From NCBI GenBank assembly GCA_963834725.1, contig CAWICN010000001.1, positions 1,798,001-1,862,000 of the forward strand: a stretch of DNA of 64,000 nt, written 5' to 3'. The DNA comes from PALSA-693 sp963834725 (GTDB lineage: Bacteria > Actinomycetota > Acidimicrobiia > Acidimicrobiales > Palsa-688). Every line of letters begins with the position of its first letter. Position 1 is the stretch's first letter. Position numbers and translations under genes: made by a program. The notes beneath the pieces were generated by a model. The model saw only the letters and a list, made by a program, of their open reading frames with translations. It was not told where the DNA came from and ran no database searches. Below, piece after piece: positions 12,001-18,105 of this stretch.

Positions 12001-12956
12001 GCCACGCCGGTTTCCACTCGGTAGCTCGAGTCCAGCAGCGACGTCGTGTAGACCTTCGCGCTGTCGAACGTGTACGTCGTGAACGAGTGGTCAGGTTCTG
12101 CGACCGTGGTGGTCATCTGGAGGTGCAGAGCGGTCGCGGCGGTGTCGTCGTACCCCGGCCCGGCGGGGAAGAGCGCAGTCTGGCCGAGCTTGCTGACATA
12201 GTCCGTTCCGACGGAGATGCGGTCGCGGGTGTAGATGGTGGGCAGAGTGAAAGTCGTCGCGCCGAGCGTGTTGTGCTTCGTAACGTCGTAGACGAACGCC
12301 GTGACGAGCGGGACGATCGCCGGGCTCGGGTTGTAGATCTGCTCGTTGCGGGTCCTGATGAAGTCGTCGAGCGGGACGATCTGCGACACGGCAGAGCCGA
12401 AGACGACCGAGCGCAGGCCGCTTTCCGGGTCGTAGCCGTTCTGGCCTACCGCATCGCCGGCATTCGGGTCGAAGTCGAATCCGATCCGGCCCGGCACGTA
12501 GCAATACTTCAGCTGGGCAAAGACCGGACTAGCGGCCAGTGCGAGGTACATCTCGCTGATGCCCTCGTCGGTGTCGGCGTAATTCGTGCCCTCCGACATC
12601 CACGCGGGCGAGTCCGCGTCCGGCGCGATGCACAGACGGTACGTCACGTCTTGGCGGGCGATGAGAAATAGCCGTGTCGAACCGACGGTCTCGAACGGGT
12701 CGACGTCCGAGCCCCCCATGAAGGAGTTAAAGCTCTGCTGGACGTTGTTGGCATCGTAGTAGGACTTGCCGAGCAAATTGAGCGCGCTGTAGAACCAAGC
12801 GGGCGCCAACTGCTGTGGCCTTGGAATCGGCCCCGGTCCCGGATGCGGGACGGGCGAGCGGAAGCGCGGGCCTACGAAGTTCTCGGCTGTGCGCAGCGCC
12901 GACTGATCCGCCGCCGGCAGGGCAATCTTGCTGACGTTCGAGACCTTCTTGTCCAT
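1..12956 (-). CDS. Giant LamG-like, beta-repeat protein (C-terminus beyond window)
   Basis: A single frame (codons starting at multiples of 3) stays open from ATG 12956 to the left edge, about 4,318 codons. I translated it throughout and spot-checked the frame near 9900, 6000, 1020 and 3. The ribosome site GGAGG lies 5 bases before the ATG. The N-terminus (MDKKVSNVSKIALPAADQSA) has no signal peptide, and no transmembrane stretch stands out. A Pro/Ala linker sits near residues 465-480. Residues about 2,150-3,450 are a series of short beta units of the form F-[ST]-[IL]-x-G-x-x-Y-x-[IV]. Near residues 3,685-3,785 a LamG/concanavalin-like stretch appears (FSVEFWHS, then GWRHVALTYE), with a second LamG-like signature (GLVGYW) near 4,060. 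Composition is rich in Thr, Val, Tyr, Asn and Gly, and GC is lower than in the neighbouring genes. An adhesin, structural or phage-tail-like role is possible, but I do not recognise the family. Confidence 0.88.
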   Translation of the reverse strand, partial: MDKKVSNVSKIALPAADQSALRTAENFVGPRFRSPVPHPGPGPIPRPQQLAPAWFYSALNLLGKSYYDANNVQQSFNSFMGGSDVDPFETVGSTRLFLIARQDVTYRLCIAPDADSPAWMSEGTNYADTDEGISEMYLALAASPVFAQLKYCYVPGRIGFDFDPNAGDAVGQNGYDPESGLRSVVFGSAVSQIVPLDDFIRTRNEQIYNPSPAIVPLVTAFVYDVTKHNTLGATTFTLPTIYTRDRISVGTDYVSKLGQTALFPAGPGYDDTAATALHLQMTTTVAEPDHSFTTYTFDSAKVYTTSLLDSSYRVETGVAELTYHSTWPSAVFANQRITGFYRDNAWTTCFGLPLWDYGTENASFTATTAAPIDPVTVFDPAHSSLNGGSLQSVARRLRESSYLYSWDVLTGMLDSALANEWERGAGTAATAATLDFHLSPRAASTPVVDQLTIPVVASVTTTPASAPAPVPVPAPAGGAEHVAAVDVGVGVIGAGLKQIIGAGGNTPSTTPQGPVTIQVGLTASIPREALEGTGIASIEIGTPFPEQGLGDAAVFQASAVAKVVNLLERRDIDPPLPPYDLPLAGLDVKFRDGVWYVLALTGTTLNVRGADGSQETVQVKARDMTHTFVGGTVYTSTTSTVRLYPKLSLTLPAPAVGTQGVQQAASYSVRLTYGQQTSTYDLLDASQAPVASNVSVPNAKPGDESAPRAGDRYFGSFVGGDSTMTVWSVPVFLFVAPTDLPGAGASGTMTLDAQVSGVPAYHLQVTDSSLFVYPNINVDTQAAAEPSPSNVFLSSAVVNSWPDDLSSQAFAPNHVLLGLVRPVLVDSTLKFVFVPSEDSVLIGKTRYMVSVIELVALDFDPSTRPYPPTVWPRTKFWQFANKHDPYLDVRYTGATQPDRRTQAQDDTGKFGEDMTRRREPMHLYLDADRELMTVWPIYGFPLDRLTQTVDQNQLRSILDAALQLITSTPDTTPPVKDGGSLSAEQILVPTELLQTNPFDIGGASATTASTATSATTTIGLFAHEVITRSVAGQAVTNLSPNVVAPAVVESLQHVQSAKLQAAQVRAADLAVTKQLDPAIAVSQDRQSASVAPAIEQAKRLGAIYGFSVNNVRTGEGYLIELVQSDQDVFDQLPHPMKNLTYDPFYVRVVFLNTLTSYNMSVIVPAMVHDQYGHFARESTEYQNLLAKTDELNLGYLYSLFDQTNSFDDLTFEHYPYALESTSYAESALFTNIPYSIRHQLPAVGQGLALETGVNRLPTPYFACRRKNWSADTHLMQATHTPGSAAYLAFGAGDLIPLRLDAQFTVDKRPPAHLYKLTYTLSDRHYDNAKTISVANTPYVVAVTTNDAGVKQYTNFSINATAGTADLQISKNQPLNFPSEIYVAGQASTTLISVDAINAAMGTTLSSTGDLMTLDDDGNPVGQEFELIPYNNLVYMVRAVSNNQILGGLGGLGSTAGLLIDTYVPATTGNLALAQGARHKRSQLQFFGATYTPTTMVDTLDNLDFISITGQTFHVPTIFVPIPELDATKGFVADISDSLGQRFWTFVYPEIVEHSGATVNGITWDRDVNIDAEGKPVLSLQKLQFVYDPLVVLFTPNDLAHKYALQPKQQVLALTNGQIREGICWRSANVEPQRNPPTNICAQQILPAGPGMDRPNIVYSSHNRPIATAIEDAYLGMSVKGFLSVSGSVYKIEESALENDQTGTSFISAVSSSTNLALGVLFEYDNDDNDTLDLFGETTKGIVFLNGYLSASGYAFSSPDHFDVNDVQKSQVPLLEQIANTMGFDAAYFNTDVSLPREFWSLTYDTYTAPGLPNFIANVPPSSADPAFSNRTRSLILSLQNPVHPTQLGMMDTYSSVVSANLHLANGVTGSVFLSKKADRDVVSIGTNPAGPNSFPLYGLPTKYDFFIFSRDHYWTLKGASFELIDQGYALCLVDDGTGTGNKVAKYYIDADGNYYELFTYALYSPNGGLRETSSFTLKVALGTPNNVNPQDLVAQINKASSLIYAAFGPSTPGQPPAYLPIQAVGGAVQAAPIVGTPGFNGYLLNVTAADRHPVQISQIYSGSVAYAIAGSTATVPADPRSGRPLPFYGSISHGLDRMLPATLKSADLSSSIPRPTIPPGPPSGMFGGNGLGSLIGTPFSCAFQGSGAVPAAIAANKNPGTTMKADDTVFYTYNAAANTVMDSNGRTASPSGGQYFIDTTDPSNPIYGVVTLPKFTLNGATYSVNPSTTLADGTTSRYSLVVAGNTYQFSPDNAHVIVDRTRFTFNPLQGGSYSVEYAGLDQPAGDKAPSPVPLTPFSIAMGGQVATIDVFNHPNALNSIVLGVTGRQYSYDPVQGRVTITEGANTTTVLLATGLTFASGSGYGYVIGYADGSYTVNGTPMFPYSASTTGSPSAHALMTAPKMFTVGGDFYTFDQDASGAYVSVTGNQHTYPVNPYQFSINGRIYVINTSVQPNTVVGGGNVQPMSASNTQFTLGGVQYTIALKGGSLNGATVSGQFNITQGNVVVIENHVYEIDTLNGQLVGNGTSYPLTTSGVTYTISTADRSFTVTTEPNATTVTIANVVYQINNTSVVGEGAVYPIVEYRTFNDGAATSFHIGSDGVVSTPTPFALSGTPPYTRSAFTDGATTYTVNDITAFDGTTYFHMTGFPPAFTAAGRTYIVRTDAFSITAGASKTFLGNTTGALNPNQFTFGTETIHVGRSDDVAAFDGQHFYATVNNQFTDTDTGKTYTLSGNTAVHAGDSYEIFSNLAVGAYFEVPGGPIYYVNVPVADTGTAAGDIFNVFPVSSGQFTIPLRYTITAAAGVVTVDGFTFTAGPTAVPTLTATGNFLTGGFFVDPVTKIRYTCVVDGTTVSFVDSNNVTYPYPATGLPNVLVASVVVATGVTVAVDDQATPVVYPILNNQFTAGAATYTVNVPIAYANAAGPYFPMVNGRFIVPRVDPLSSVAYTVAGGSVTKGWVISADDGFSVDGNVRYTINEVNVVKATNQAALAGAPPTQTLTAGPITYTLDSTNNLATYQPAGVTYDTGTDQFTATVNGTPVIYTVGATTATDNRSPQNSFTVTSAGTQQMFTDSVAGVTFTFDGSGNNPVTVEFGYTNQFFTDAITGVTYYIDVADNRVEVLSYLPETTQYSFLAADGKTYLIHYNDVRVLIPVISGANVNAGVATVGSNTFTVEIDEVQATNGDPAIPTNLNSFEVNGVLYTIAGAPAGNDYSACMVVGDTAPPHAFTSKNTFKLNDPSITYTLHLDAANLPVSITAAFPVRPSRDIISVNDDVYVITYDTVSTGSLLGEGKAAIPISNSGFTLTNRFDSTRPRFIFADLDIFDAASVVGQFTVYVAPTFSLGRAMYTLDTKRLVVIDRDKRELPLLPNPTMFSINGSNYVIDSNRVPQMIVGNGNVSPLATDVTVTSGQPVPHSTFTLNGQVYRYVEDAAHNLLAITGTKSFPIAQPALTFKLDSSLLFTLSTVAPAAGNYPGTVAPIGTVAAGTTVLNVYPGTHESGGSDFFTYKNVLYTLVKSGASYVAVQKTYTVYASQPAGTQQQLTVFDLNGTTYLVTDGTTAGDAAPAGINPGTMWAATSISNTESQFGLVYGFTGQPTGVTRSDTGLFQFQAADPSGTNTLYDIMYTAGSPTNIVKIDVPALLPNFTQSGPFNFTPSYPLTFETGGYNAFTTFVAETSTPSLSFAAAYKTPVTSTDALIDSLMTTQGDFSVEFWHSIPSSTPGAYHPFTYAASTNTPVVYYADLDFEDDSNIYIGINNTVLHAAATPPVFSSGWRHVALTYEQPYTMLCKGAGFEVKKGDNFNFNRDLSIAMTFAVSDLSFDQGLLYKGTASDITTPQLSMSYRVGVSGGKVTLELTDADGETSPVFTGPSITSGQFYQMVIVKHTMTPIGDDADPYAAPFDTKDLGTLSSSGMSGHSSGFPSGGGDITISSVQPAGAGANTQTGKFLNKVANPPASGYTVAISVRTVNDDGTFGDWQTVPTDHTVTNGASGLAVYSTGGAHLLIGAAFTDNGAAMPLGNNSGAAGNIRDIYLFNGAINRTGIRKTDGTTVDIAAATSDDLLKAGLVGYWAAEYSPIGVIDNPYDADAVGISTNLARAFLAPLSGHEREGGALYVNGYRMALSLVTGAAVPSSMTGFTAGSPELSFNAGHYRLAEIGMWRMIRQQFQVVDDMFGRLIPTNEPFLIVYLSGSFQVQAINAPILPMNKYIDNISVSNAVASMDLAFSRASLDLTGCPAVGRCGPLITPNLYTPPGVALTVCDTVPELTTYSVTLNTLAGTLAGEINEAYVYIKDNVLTLYAGKKIGDLVLSWVSQEQGDVQLIG

Positions 12957-13786
12957 CAGTCCCTCCGCGAATTCCTCTTTCGACTGTCAATCGAGCGAAT
13001 ATCTACGATGGCAAGTACGCCCCGTCACCGTTTTCTGGCTGCTGCGTCGAGAACGTGATCCGCACGATCAACCCTGAGTCACTCCGATTTGGCGTGTGCC
13101 TGATCGTCGAGCCACACCCACGGGTTCGGTGTGGGGCCACGAAACCCCAGTTGTTCGGGGCGGAAAGCCCGTGACTGCCCAATCCCTTCTCCCGGTGCCT
13201 AGATAGGGTTATACACCCCTATTCGCCAATTCACCACCAGATTTGTCCAATCCGACATGCCCGGGGCACTCGTCGTTCCAGGGACCGGGGAGTGATGCTG
13301 CGGGGAGGCAAACAAGCGATCAGCAGCCCGAGTCCCAGCTGGTCGCTCCTGTCCCGCAGAGTCCACGTCGAACGTCTCGGATAGGTGGCGCAGTGCGCTG
13401 GGGTTCAGCGAGTAGCGAACGATACATTGGCCTCGAGCTCCGGCCAAGGGAGGCGCTGGTCTACGCACCTACCGGCCCATTGAGGAGTCCCGCCCGTCTA
13501 TCCGTCGGGATATTGGGCTAGCAAGAAGAGTAACGCGTCGAGTCCGCCTCAGTCGAACTGCTGGGTGGCGGGTGTGAAAGAAGGCGTTTTTAAGGCTTGG
13601 TGCCACGCGCTGATGCGGTCAGTCACAAAGAGCAGCAGCGCTTTAGATCAATGCGACTTGATGCGGTGAGCTGCTTAAGCATAGAGCCGCGGATCGACTG
13701 TCCAGGGATGTGGTGGCCCGTCGCGCTGAACCCTCTGCCGGGGATCGGAAAGCCCCGCGGCCGGGAAGGGTTCGCTGCCCGCGGCG
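12957..13786. other. Intergenic region, no gene recognised
   Basis: About 830 bases between the start of the giant gene and the end of the TetR gene. Short open frames exist on both strands, but none has a convincing ribosome site or recognisable product. It should hold the giant gene's promoter; I could not identify -35/-10 boxes with confidence. Confidence 0.5.
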
Positions 13787-14365
13787 TCAGGAGCCGCAGG
13801 CAGCGTCGATCAGGTCGTGAGCTTGGTCCTGGGCTGCGCCGACGATCTCCGCCTGATCGCCGAGGAAGGCGAGTGTGGTCGCTCCCTCCGCGATTAGCGC
13901 CAGCCGCATTCCAAGCTGGGCGGGGTCAGGCGCCCCTGCCTGCGCGGCAAGCCCCTGGAGTTGGTGGCGATACCACGTCTTGTGTGCATACGCGTGTTCG
14001 GCGGCCTCAGCGCCGCCGGCTTCAAGCTCGGCGGCGGCACGTACGAAGCCGCAGCCGCGGAAGCCTTCGCTGGCGACCCATTCGAGCTGCCACTCCACCG
14101 CGATCTTCAGGCGTTCTAAGGGGGACCTGGGCGACCGTGCGAGCGTTTCCACCAGCGACTGTCGGCGGTTCTCGTCGCGCCGGGCCAGCGTGGCGTCGAT
14201 CAGGCCGGCCTTGGACTGGAAGTGGCGGTACACCGCGGGCTTGCCGACCCCTGCCGCGTCCGCGATCACCTCCACCCCGGTCGTTCCGATCCCATGCGCG
14301 TAGAACAGGCGTCCGGCGGCAGCAAGGAGCGCCGAGTGAATATCCGGGGACTTGGAGCGAGGCAT
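13787..14365 (-). CDS. TetR/AcrR family transcriptional regulator
   Basis: 192 residues, the normal length for the family. The N-terminal helix-turn-helix domain (residues about 8-54) is clear: LLAAAGRLFYAHGIGTTGVE, then AGVGKPAVYRHFQSKAGLID. The C-terminal part resembles TetR_C ligand-binding domains of the kind found in regulators of oxidoreductase or efflux genes. The gene is divergent from the nitronate monooxygenase remnant with a 39-base gap that holds a long palindrome, so it probably represses both itself and that gene. The ligand cannot be inferred. Confidence 0.9.
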   Translation of the reverse strand: MPRSKSPDIHSALLAAAGRLFYAHGIGTTGVEVIADAAGVGKPAVYRHFQSKAGLIDATLARRDENRRQSLVETLARSPRSPLERLKIAVEWQLEWVASEGFRGCGFVRAAAELEAGGAEAAEHAYAHKTWYRHQLQGLAAQAGAPDPAQLGMRLALIAEGATTLAFLGDQAEIVGAAQDQAHDLIDAACGS

Positions 14366-14369
14366 AGCC

Positions 14370-14398
14370 TTACATTACTGGACCGTTCGGTAACGTAA
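14370..14398. promoter_or_regulatory. Probable TetR operator (29-bp imperfect palindrome)
   Basis: The arms are TTACaTTACtG on the left and CgGTAAcGTAA on the right, so TTACnTTAC is mirrored by GTAAnGTAA around a short centre. It fills almost the whole gap between the divergent TetR gene (ATG at 14365) and the nitronate monooxygenase remnant (ATG at 14405), as expected for a TetR operator. Assignment to this regulator is an inference from position. Confidence 0.75.
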
Positions 14399-14404
14399 CG
14401 TGCT

Positions 14405-15438
14405 ATGCTCGCGCCCGTGCGTCGAAGCTTCCCGCAGCTAGACCACCCGATCGTCCAAGCTCCGATGGCAGGAGGGCTTTCGACCCCGACGCTCGCCGCA
14501 TCCGTTTCCGGCGCCGGTGGCCTTGGCTTCCTCGCTGCCGGGTACAGGACCCCCAAGGACCTCCGGGCCGACATATCGGCTGTGCGGGAGCTGACGTCGC
14601 GAGCCTTCGGCATCAACCTGTTCGTGGTTACCGAGGCGCCTGTCGAGAAGGAGGCGATCGACGCCTTCGCCGAAGCACTGCATGGGGAGGAGGGGCGACA
14701 TGCCGCGACGCTCGGCCGTCCTCGCTTTGACGCCGCCGCCTTCGACGCCAAGCTTGAGATCGTCTGTGCCGAGCGGCCCGCGGTCGTGTCGTTCACCTCG
14801 GCTGTCCGTCTCGCCAGATCGTTGATGCTCTGCACGACCGTGAGATGTCCGTGTGGGTCACGATCACCGACCCCGAGGAAGCTCGCCAGGCCACTGACGT
14901 TGGCGGCGACACGATGATCGCGCAGGGAGTCGAGGCCGGTGGTCACCGAGCTTCCTTCCAGGACCGTGATGGATACGGTGAGCTTCTCTGTTGCCGCTGC
15001 CTCGTCTCGTCGCATCGGTCACCGACCTCCCACTGATCGCTTCGGGCGGTATCGCAGACGGTCCTGGCATCGCCGCCGCGCTGGTGGCCGGTGCCCGTGC
15101 GGTGCAGATCGGGACCGGATTTATGCGCTGCCCGGAGGCGGCCACCAGCCTTGCCCATCGAGAGGCTGGCCAAACCAGCCCCGACAGCACTCACCCGCGC
15201 GTTCACCGGCCGGCGCGCCCGCGGCATCACCAACCAGTTCATGCACGACTACGGACCGCTCGCCCCGTCGGCCTACCCACACCTTCACTACCTGACCGCC
15301 TCGTTGCGAGCCGCCGCCTGCGAGGCACAGGACTCCGACAGGATCAACCTCTGGGCAGGCGAGACGCACATCCTCGCCCCCCGACAGCCAGCCGCCGACC
15401 TGGTGCGCCGCTGGAGCCACGACGCAAGACGGCGATAG
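14405..15438 (+). pseudogene. Nitronate monooxygenase (2-nitropropane dioxygenase-like), frameshifted
   Basis: The FMN-dependent family oxidises alkyl nitronates. The N-terminus HPIVQAPMAGGLSTPTLAAS is typical. The frame then breaks three times: near 14798 (continuing as GCPSRQIVDALHDREMSVWV), near 14988 (continuing as LVASVTDLPLIASGGIADG, the phosphate-binding part of the barrel) and near 15170 (continuing as PTALTRAFTGRRARGI, the family's C-terminal motif). All domains of a roughly 340-residue enzyme are still recognisable in order, so the gene was full length before it acquired the indels, or the indels are sequencing errors. It is divergent from the TetR gene and probably controlled by it. 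Confidence 0.85.
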
Positions 15439-15540
15439 CTCAGGCCGCCCGCACTTAGTCGCGGATGGGCCCGCAGAGCAACCTATCGTTCGGCTGAGGG
15501 CGGCGATGTCCGCGCTCTCGTGCGTTGCCACCGTTGACCT

Positions 15541-16068
15541 TCAGCCGGTGGTTGTGACTTGGTAGGCCACCTCGGCGCCGGCCAGATGGTCGGGGATGAA
15601 GACCCGAACCTTGATGGCGTCCCAGCGGGCGCCGCTGCTGGTCGGCCCGAGGGTCCAGGTGTAGGTGGCGTTGGGGTCGTCGCTCCACTGGCTGGGTCCT
15701 CCATTGGCGCCGTGGTTGTCGTCGTGCCAGGTGCCGCGCAGGGTGATACAGCATCAGTCCGGGGGTCCCAGCGTGACGCCGTTGGCCCAGGTCAGCGGGG
15801 GCAGAGCGGCGGTCGGCTGCTGGGTGAGGCCGGGCGGGGCCGGGGCCGACGGCGAGGCTGCAGGGTGGTTGGCCGAGTGTGTGGTGGCGGTGTGGAGCAC
15901 CACGTAAAGGGCTGCGCCGAAGATGAGGACAACGGCAGCGACGCCCGCGGCGATCGCGACCGGTCGGGCACGTAAACCGTGGGGCTGTCGTGGAGGCGCC
16001 GTCTCGTCCCGGCTCAGGTCTTGGAGCTCGGGCAGGCTCAGCGTCGGCTGGTCGGCGTCGCGTTCCAT
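15541..16068 (-). pseudogene. Single-pass membrane protein with in-frame TGA, downstream of the secretion ATPase
   Basis: ATG at 16068 follows an AAAGGAG site and overlaps the 3' end of the ATPase gene by 31 bases. The protein has a charged cytoplasmic N-terminus, one transmembrane helix near residues 36-57 (VAIAAGVAAVVLIFGAALYV) and a Ser/Pro/Ala-rich linker. After 104 codons there is a TGA at 15754-15756, yet the same frame continues with sensible protein (CCITLRGTWHDDNHGANGG, ending AEVAYQVTTTG) to a stop at 15541. The full product would be about 175 residues with an extracytoplasmic domain. A nonsense mutation or base error is the simplest explanation; recoding is unsupported. Its position after the FtsK/SpoIIIE gene suggests a type VII secretion accessory protein. 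Confidence 0.6.
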
Positions 16069-16673
16069 GACAGCTCCTTTCGCGGCTGGGTCGGTTCGCC
16101 CGGGGTGGGACGTCGGTTGCAGGCGGGCGTGGCCGGTTCGGTGGGCTGCCAGTGGGGTACCTGGACCGGGTCGATGGCGCCGCCGATGACCAGCAGGGCC
16201 CGCCCGGCGGGTCCGCCGGCCAGCAGGGTGTCGGGCAGGCGCACCCCGAGCAGACCCCCGTCGATGGGAGTGCGGGCGGCGAGGACCAGCCCAGCCCGCG
16301 ACTTGCGGGCTTCGGCGACCGCTCCCCGGTAACTGTTTTGGAGCTGTTCGGCCAGCCCGGCCACCAGCAGAGCGACTGGCTGACGGCCGGGGCGCTGAGC
16401 CAAGGCGGCGAGGGTATCGGATGGCTCGCTGTCGGCGACCAGCTCGGCGTCGTCGATTACCACGGCGGTTGGCGCTTCACCGTCGACCAGGGCGCTGACG
16501 AGTTCATGGTCGACGATGCGAGGGTCGAGGGGGTGACGCCCGGGTGACTGGCCAGGCTGGCCAGCGGTGAGGGTCGGGGGGTCACCAGCAGCACCCGGGT
16601 GCCGGCGTCGAGCAGGCTGAGGGCGGCGACGCGGAGCGCGGTGCTGCGGCCGCTGCGTTTGGGCCCGGCGATG
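16038..16673 (-). pseudogene. C-terminal part of FHA-FtsK/SpoIIIE (EccC-like) ATPase, severed
   Basis: This holds the third ATPase domain from its Walker A motif (IAGPKRSGRSTALRVAAL) onwards, with AGTRVLLVTPRPSPL, a Walker B-like strand (PTAVVIDDAELV) and the end of the protein. It has no start of its own. Its first 24 bases are identical to the end of the N-terminal part at 58578-58601, and joining the two restores GPGFVIAGPKRSGRSTALRV in one frame. One frameshift lies near 16540. The gene was therefore split by the 41.9-kb segment to its right. Downstream it overlaps the small membrane protein gene, as in an operon. Confidence 0.85.
16650..16673. repeat. 24-bp direct repeat, left copy (left edge of 41.9-kb insert)
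   Basis: Identical over 24 bases, same orientation, to 58578-58601; the shared core includes CGCTGCGTTTGGGCCCGG. Flanking bases differ on both sides. It encodes the Walker A region IAGPKRSG of the third ATPase domain on the minus strand. ATPase sequence lies to its left and a broken YCII gene to its right. Confidence 0.9.
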
Positions 16674-16862
16674 GTCTCGCCGTCTCGCACCCGCACCATC
16701 GTCGAATAGGAGCGAGTCGCCAGCGGCGCGCAATCGATAAGGACACCCGCCTTACCCATGGCCTACCGCTTCGCCGTACTCGAGGACGGTCTTGTCGAAC
16801 TCCGGAGTGCCGGGTGCTGGCAGATCGTCGGTCAGCCGGTTGAGCAGGAACATGTACTTCAT
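16674..16862 (-). pseudogene. YCII/DGPF-family protein, truncated at the insert boundary
   Basis: ATG at 16862 follows a strong GGAGGAGG site. The start MKYMFLLNRLTDDLPAPGTP is typical of sigma-factor-associated YCII proteins. A one-base frameshift near 16755 moves the frame to AGVLIDCAPLATRSYSTMVR and then VRDGET, where the family normally continues into the DGPFAE motif. Instead the sequence runs into the ATPase fragment at 16673. The C-terminal half, including the DGPF motif, is missing. It marks the left inner end of the 41.9-kb segment. Confidence 0.75.
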
Positions 16863-17305
16863 GGTCCGACCTCCTCCTAGGGACAACCCATGCTCAATCA
16901 ATAGTCGAACGAGAGGCGCCCAGATGGACACGGCGGATGCTATTTTCAGACTGCTACGTAGCCACGGGCACGCCTCTCATCCGACAGGGACAGCCCGCGC
17001 CAGCGGGCTATCCCAATGTCGAGCGCTCATGGAGTCAGGTGCGAACATCTCTGGGCGGGGGCAGGGACACTCTCCGAATAACACGGCGGAAATCCCACTG
17101 ATCGCCGGGCCGGGCAGATTCTTCTCAGCGATGGGCTTTAAGCCAAGTAGCCCTTTTCGAGTGCGTTTGTCTCCGATACTGACATCGACCGGTGTCGTGA
17201 TCGAAGAGGCGGACCGACTCGCGTAGGGGCGCGCTACTGGGTAGAGCGCCGAGGCAGGCGGCGCCTTCGTGAGGGCGCCACCCCGAGGGTCGCTTCGCCT
17301 GCAGC
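16863..17305. other. Intergenic region, no gene recognised
   Basis: 443 bases between the YCII fragment and the DUF899 stop. Plus-strand open frames here have no recognisable product. Apart from the hairpin listed separately I see nothing in it. Confidence 0.45.
17260..17279 (-). terminator. Possible terminator hairpin after DUF899 gene
   Basis: GGCGCC-ttcgtgag-GGCGCC can form a 6-bp all-GC stem with an 8-base loop, 27 bases beyond the stop of the minus-strand DUF899 gene. There is no T tract, so this is only a weak candidate, though high-GC actinobacteria often use such hairpins. Confidence 0.3.
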
Positions 17306-18088
17306 TCACTCGGGGTCGTACTCGTCGTGGCGTCGGTAGAAGTTGATGGGGTCGTTGTCGGAACGGGATTCGTTTCGGCCGAATGGCGCTCGGTCGAGCC
17401 ATTGGTACATCCCCCAGAGGGCGTCGAGCCCGCGGGCGTACGCGGAATAGGTGTGGTAGACGACGCCGTCGTCGAGCGCGAAGGCGCTCATGCCGGGCCG
17501 TTCCCGGGTGTAGGTGGGCCAGTCGGTGCCGGTGGTGGCCGCCCAGGCTGCTAGCGGTCCGTCTGTGGGTGCCTGCTCGGGTGGTTGAGGCGTCTGGTCG
17601 CGGAAATTGTATTCGAAGCCGGTTCGCTGCTGCTCGTCGGTGAGCGACACGTCGAAGTCGAAGTTGAACGCGGTGTCGTGCGACGAAGCCCACGGGAAGC
17701 TCCAGCCCATACGCTGCTTGTACGAGTGGAGCTTGTCGAGCGGGGCGCGCGATACCGCCCAGAGCATCACGTCGTGGTTGGCCAGGTGGATCCAGAACCC
17801 GTTGAAACCGTCGGCGATGGCTGAGCAGGAGAGGCATCCGGCGGTGAAGTCGGGCCCGAACATGAAGTGGTAGACGAGCAGCTGTGAGCGCCCTTTGAAC
17901 AGATCCGACAGGGTTGCCGGGCCGTCGTCGGTATCGAAGTGGTACTCGCTGCTGACGTGCACCCAGGGCAGTTCTTGGCGCATCTTGGTCAGCTCGTCGC
18001 CGCGCCGTGTGTGAGCTTTTTCGGCTTGGAGCAGCTCCAGTCGGGCTGCCAGCCACTGTTGCCGTGTTCCGGCCTTGTGATCGTTCAT
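17306..18088 (-). CDS. DUF899 family thioredoxin-like protein
   Basis: 260 residues from ATG 18088, chosen because AAGGAG precedes it; an upstream in-frame start would add 7 residues without a ribosome site. Family features are plain: RQELPWVHVSSEYHFDTDDG near the N-terminus, then LLVYHFMFGPDFTAGCLSCS with the two-cysteine segment, and SAYARGLDALWGMYQWLDRA near the C-terminus. DUF899 proteins have a thioredoxin fold and often sit beside YCII, SRPBCC and ECF sigma genes, as here. The substrate is unknown; a redox or stress role is likely. It is the last clear gene of a minus-strand run that starts at 21325. Confidence 0.88.
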   Translation of the reverse strand: MNDHKAGTRQQWLAARLELLQAEKAHTRRGDELTKMRQELPWVHVSSEYHFDTDDGPATLSDLFKGRSQLLVYHFMFGPDFTAGCLSCSAIADGFNGFWIHLANHDVMLWAVSRAPLDKLHSYKQRMGWSFPWASSHDTAFNFDFDVSLTDEQQRTGFEYNFRDQTPQPPEQAPTDGPLAAWAATTGTDWPTYTRERPGMSAFALDDGVVYHTYSAYARGLDALWGMYQWLDRAPFGRNESRSDNDPINFYRRHDEYDPE

Positions 18089-18105
18089 GGGTTCGGCTCC
18101 TTGTC

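Noticed and set aside
15750..15760. Selenocysteine insertion at the TGA of the membrane protein
   Set aside because: No SECIS-like hairpin was identified right after the TGA, the following residues are not a known selenoprotein context, and a nonsense change is simpler.
16977..18056. 359-codon minus-strand open frame
   Set aside because: Overlaps the well-supported DUF899 gene in another frame and has Arg-rich random composition.
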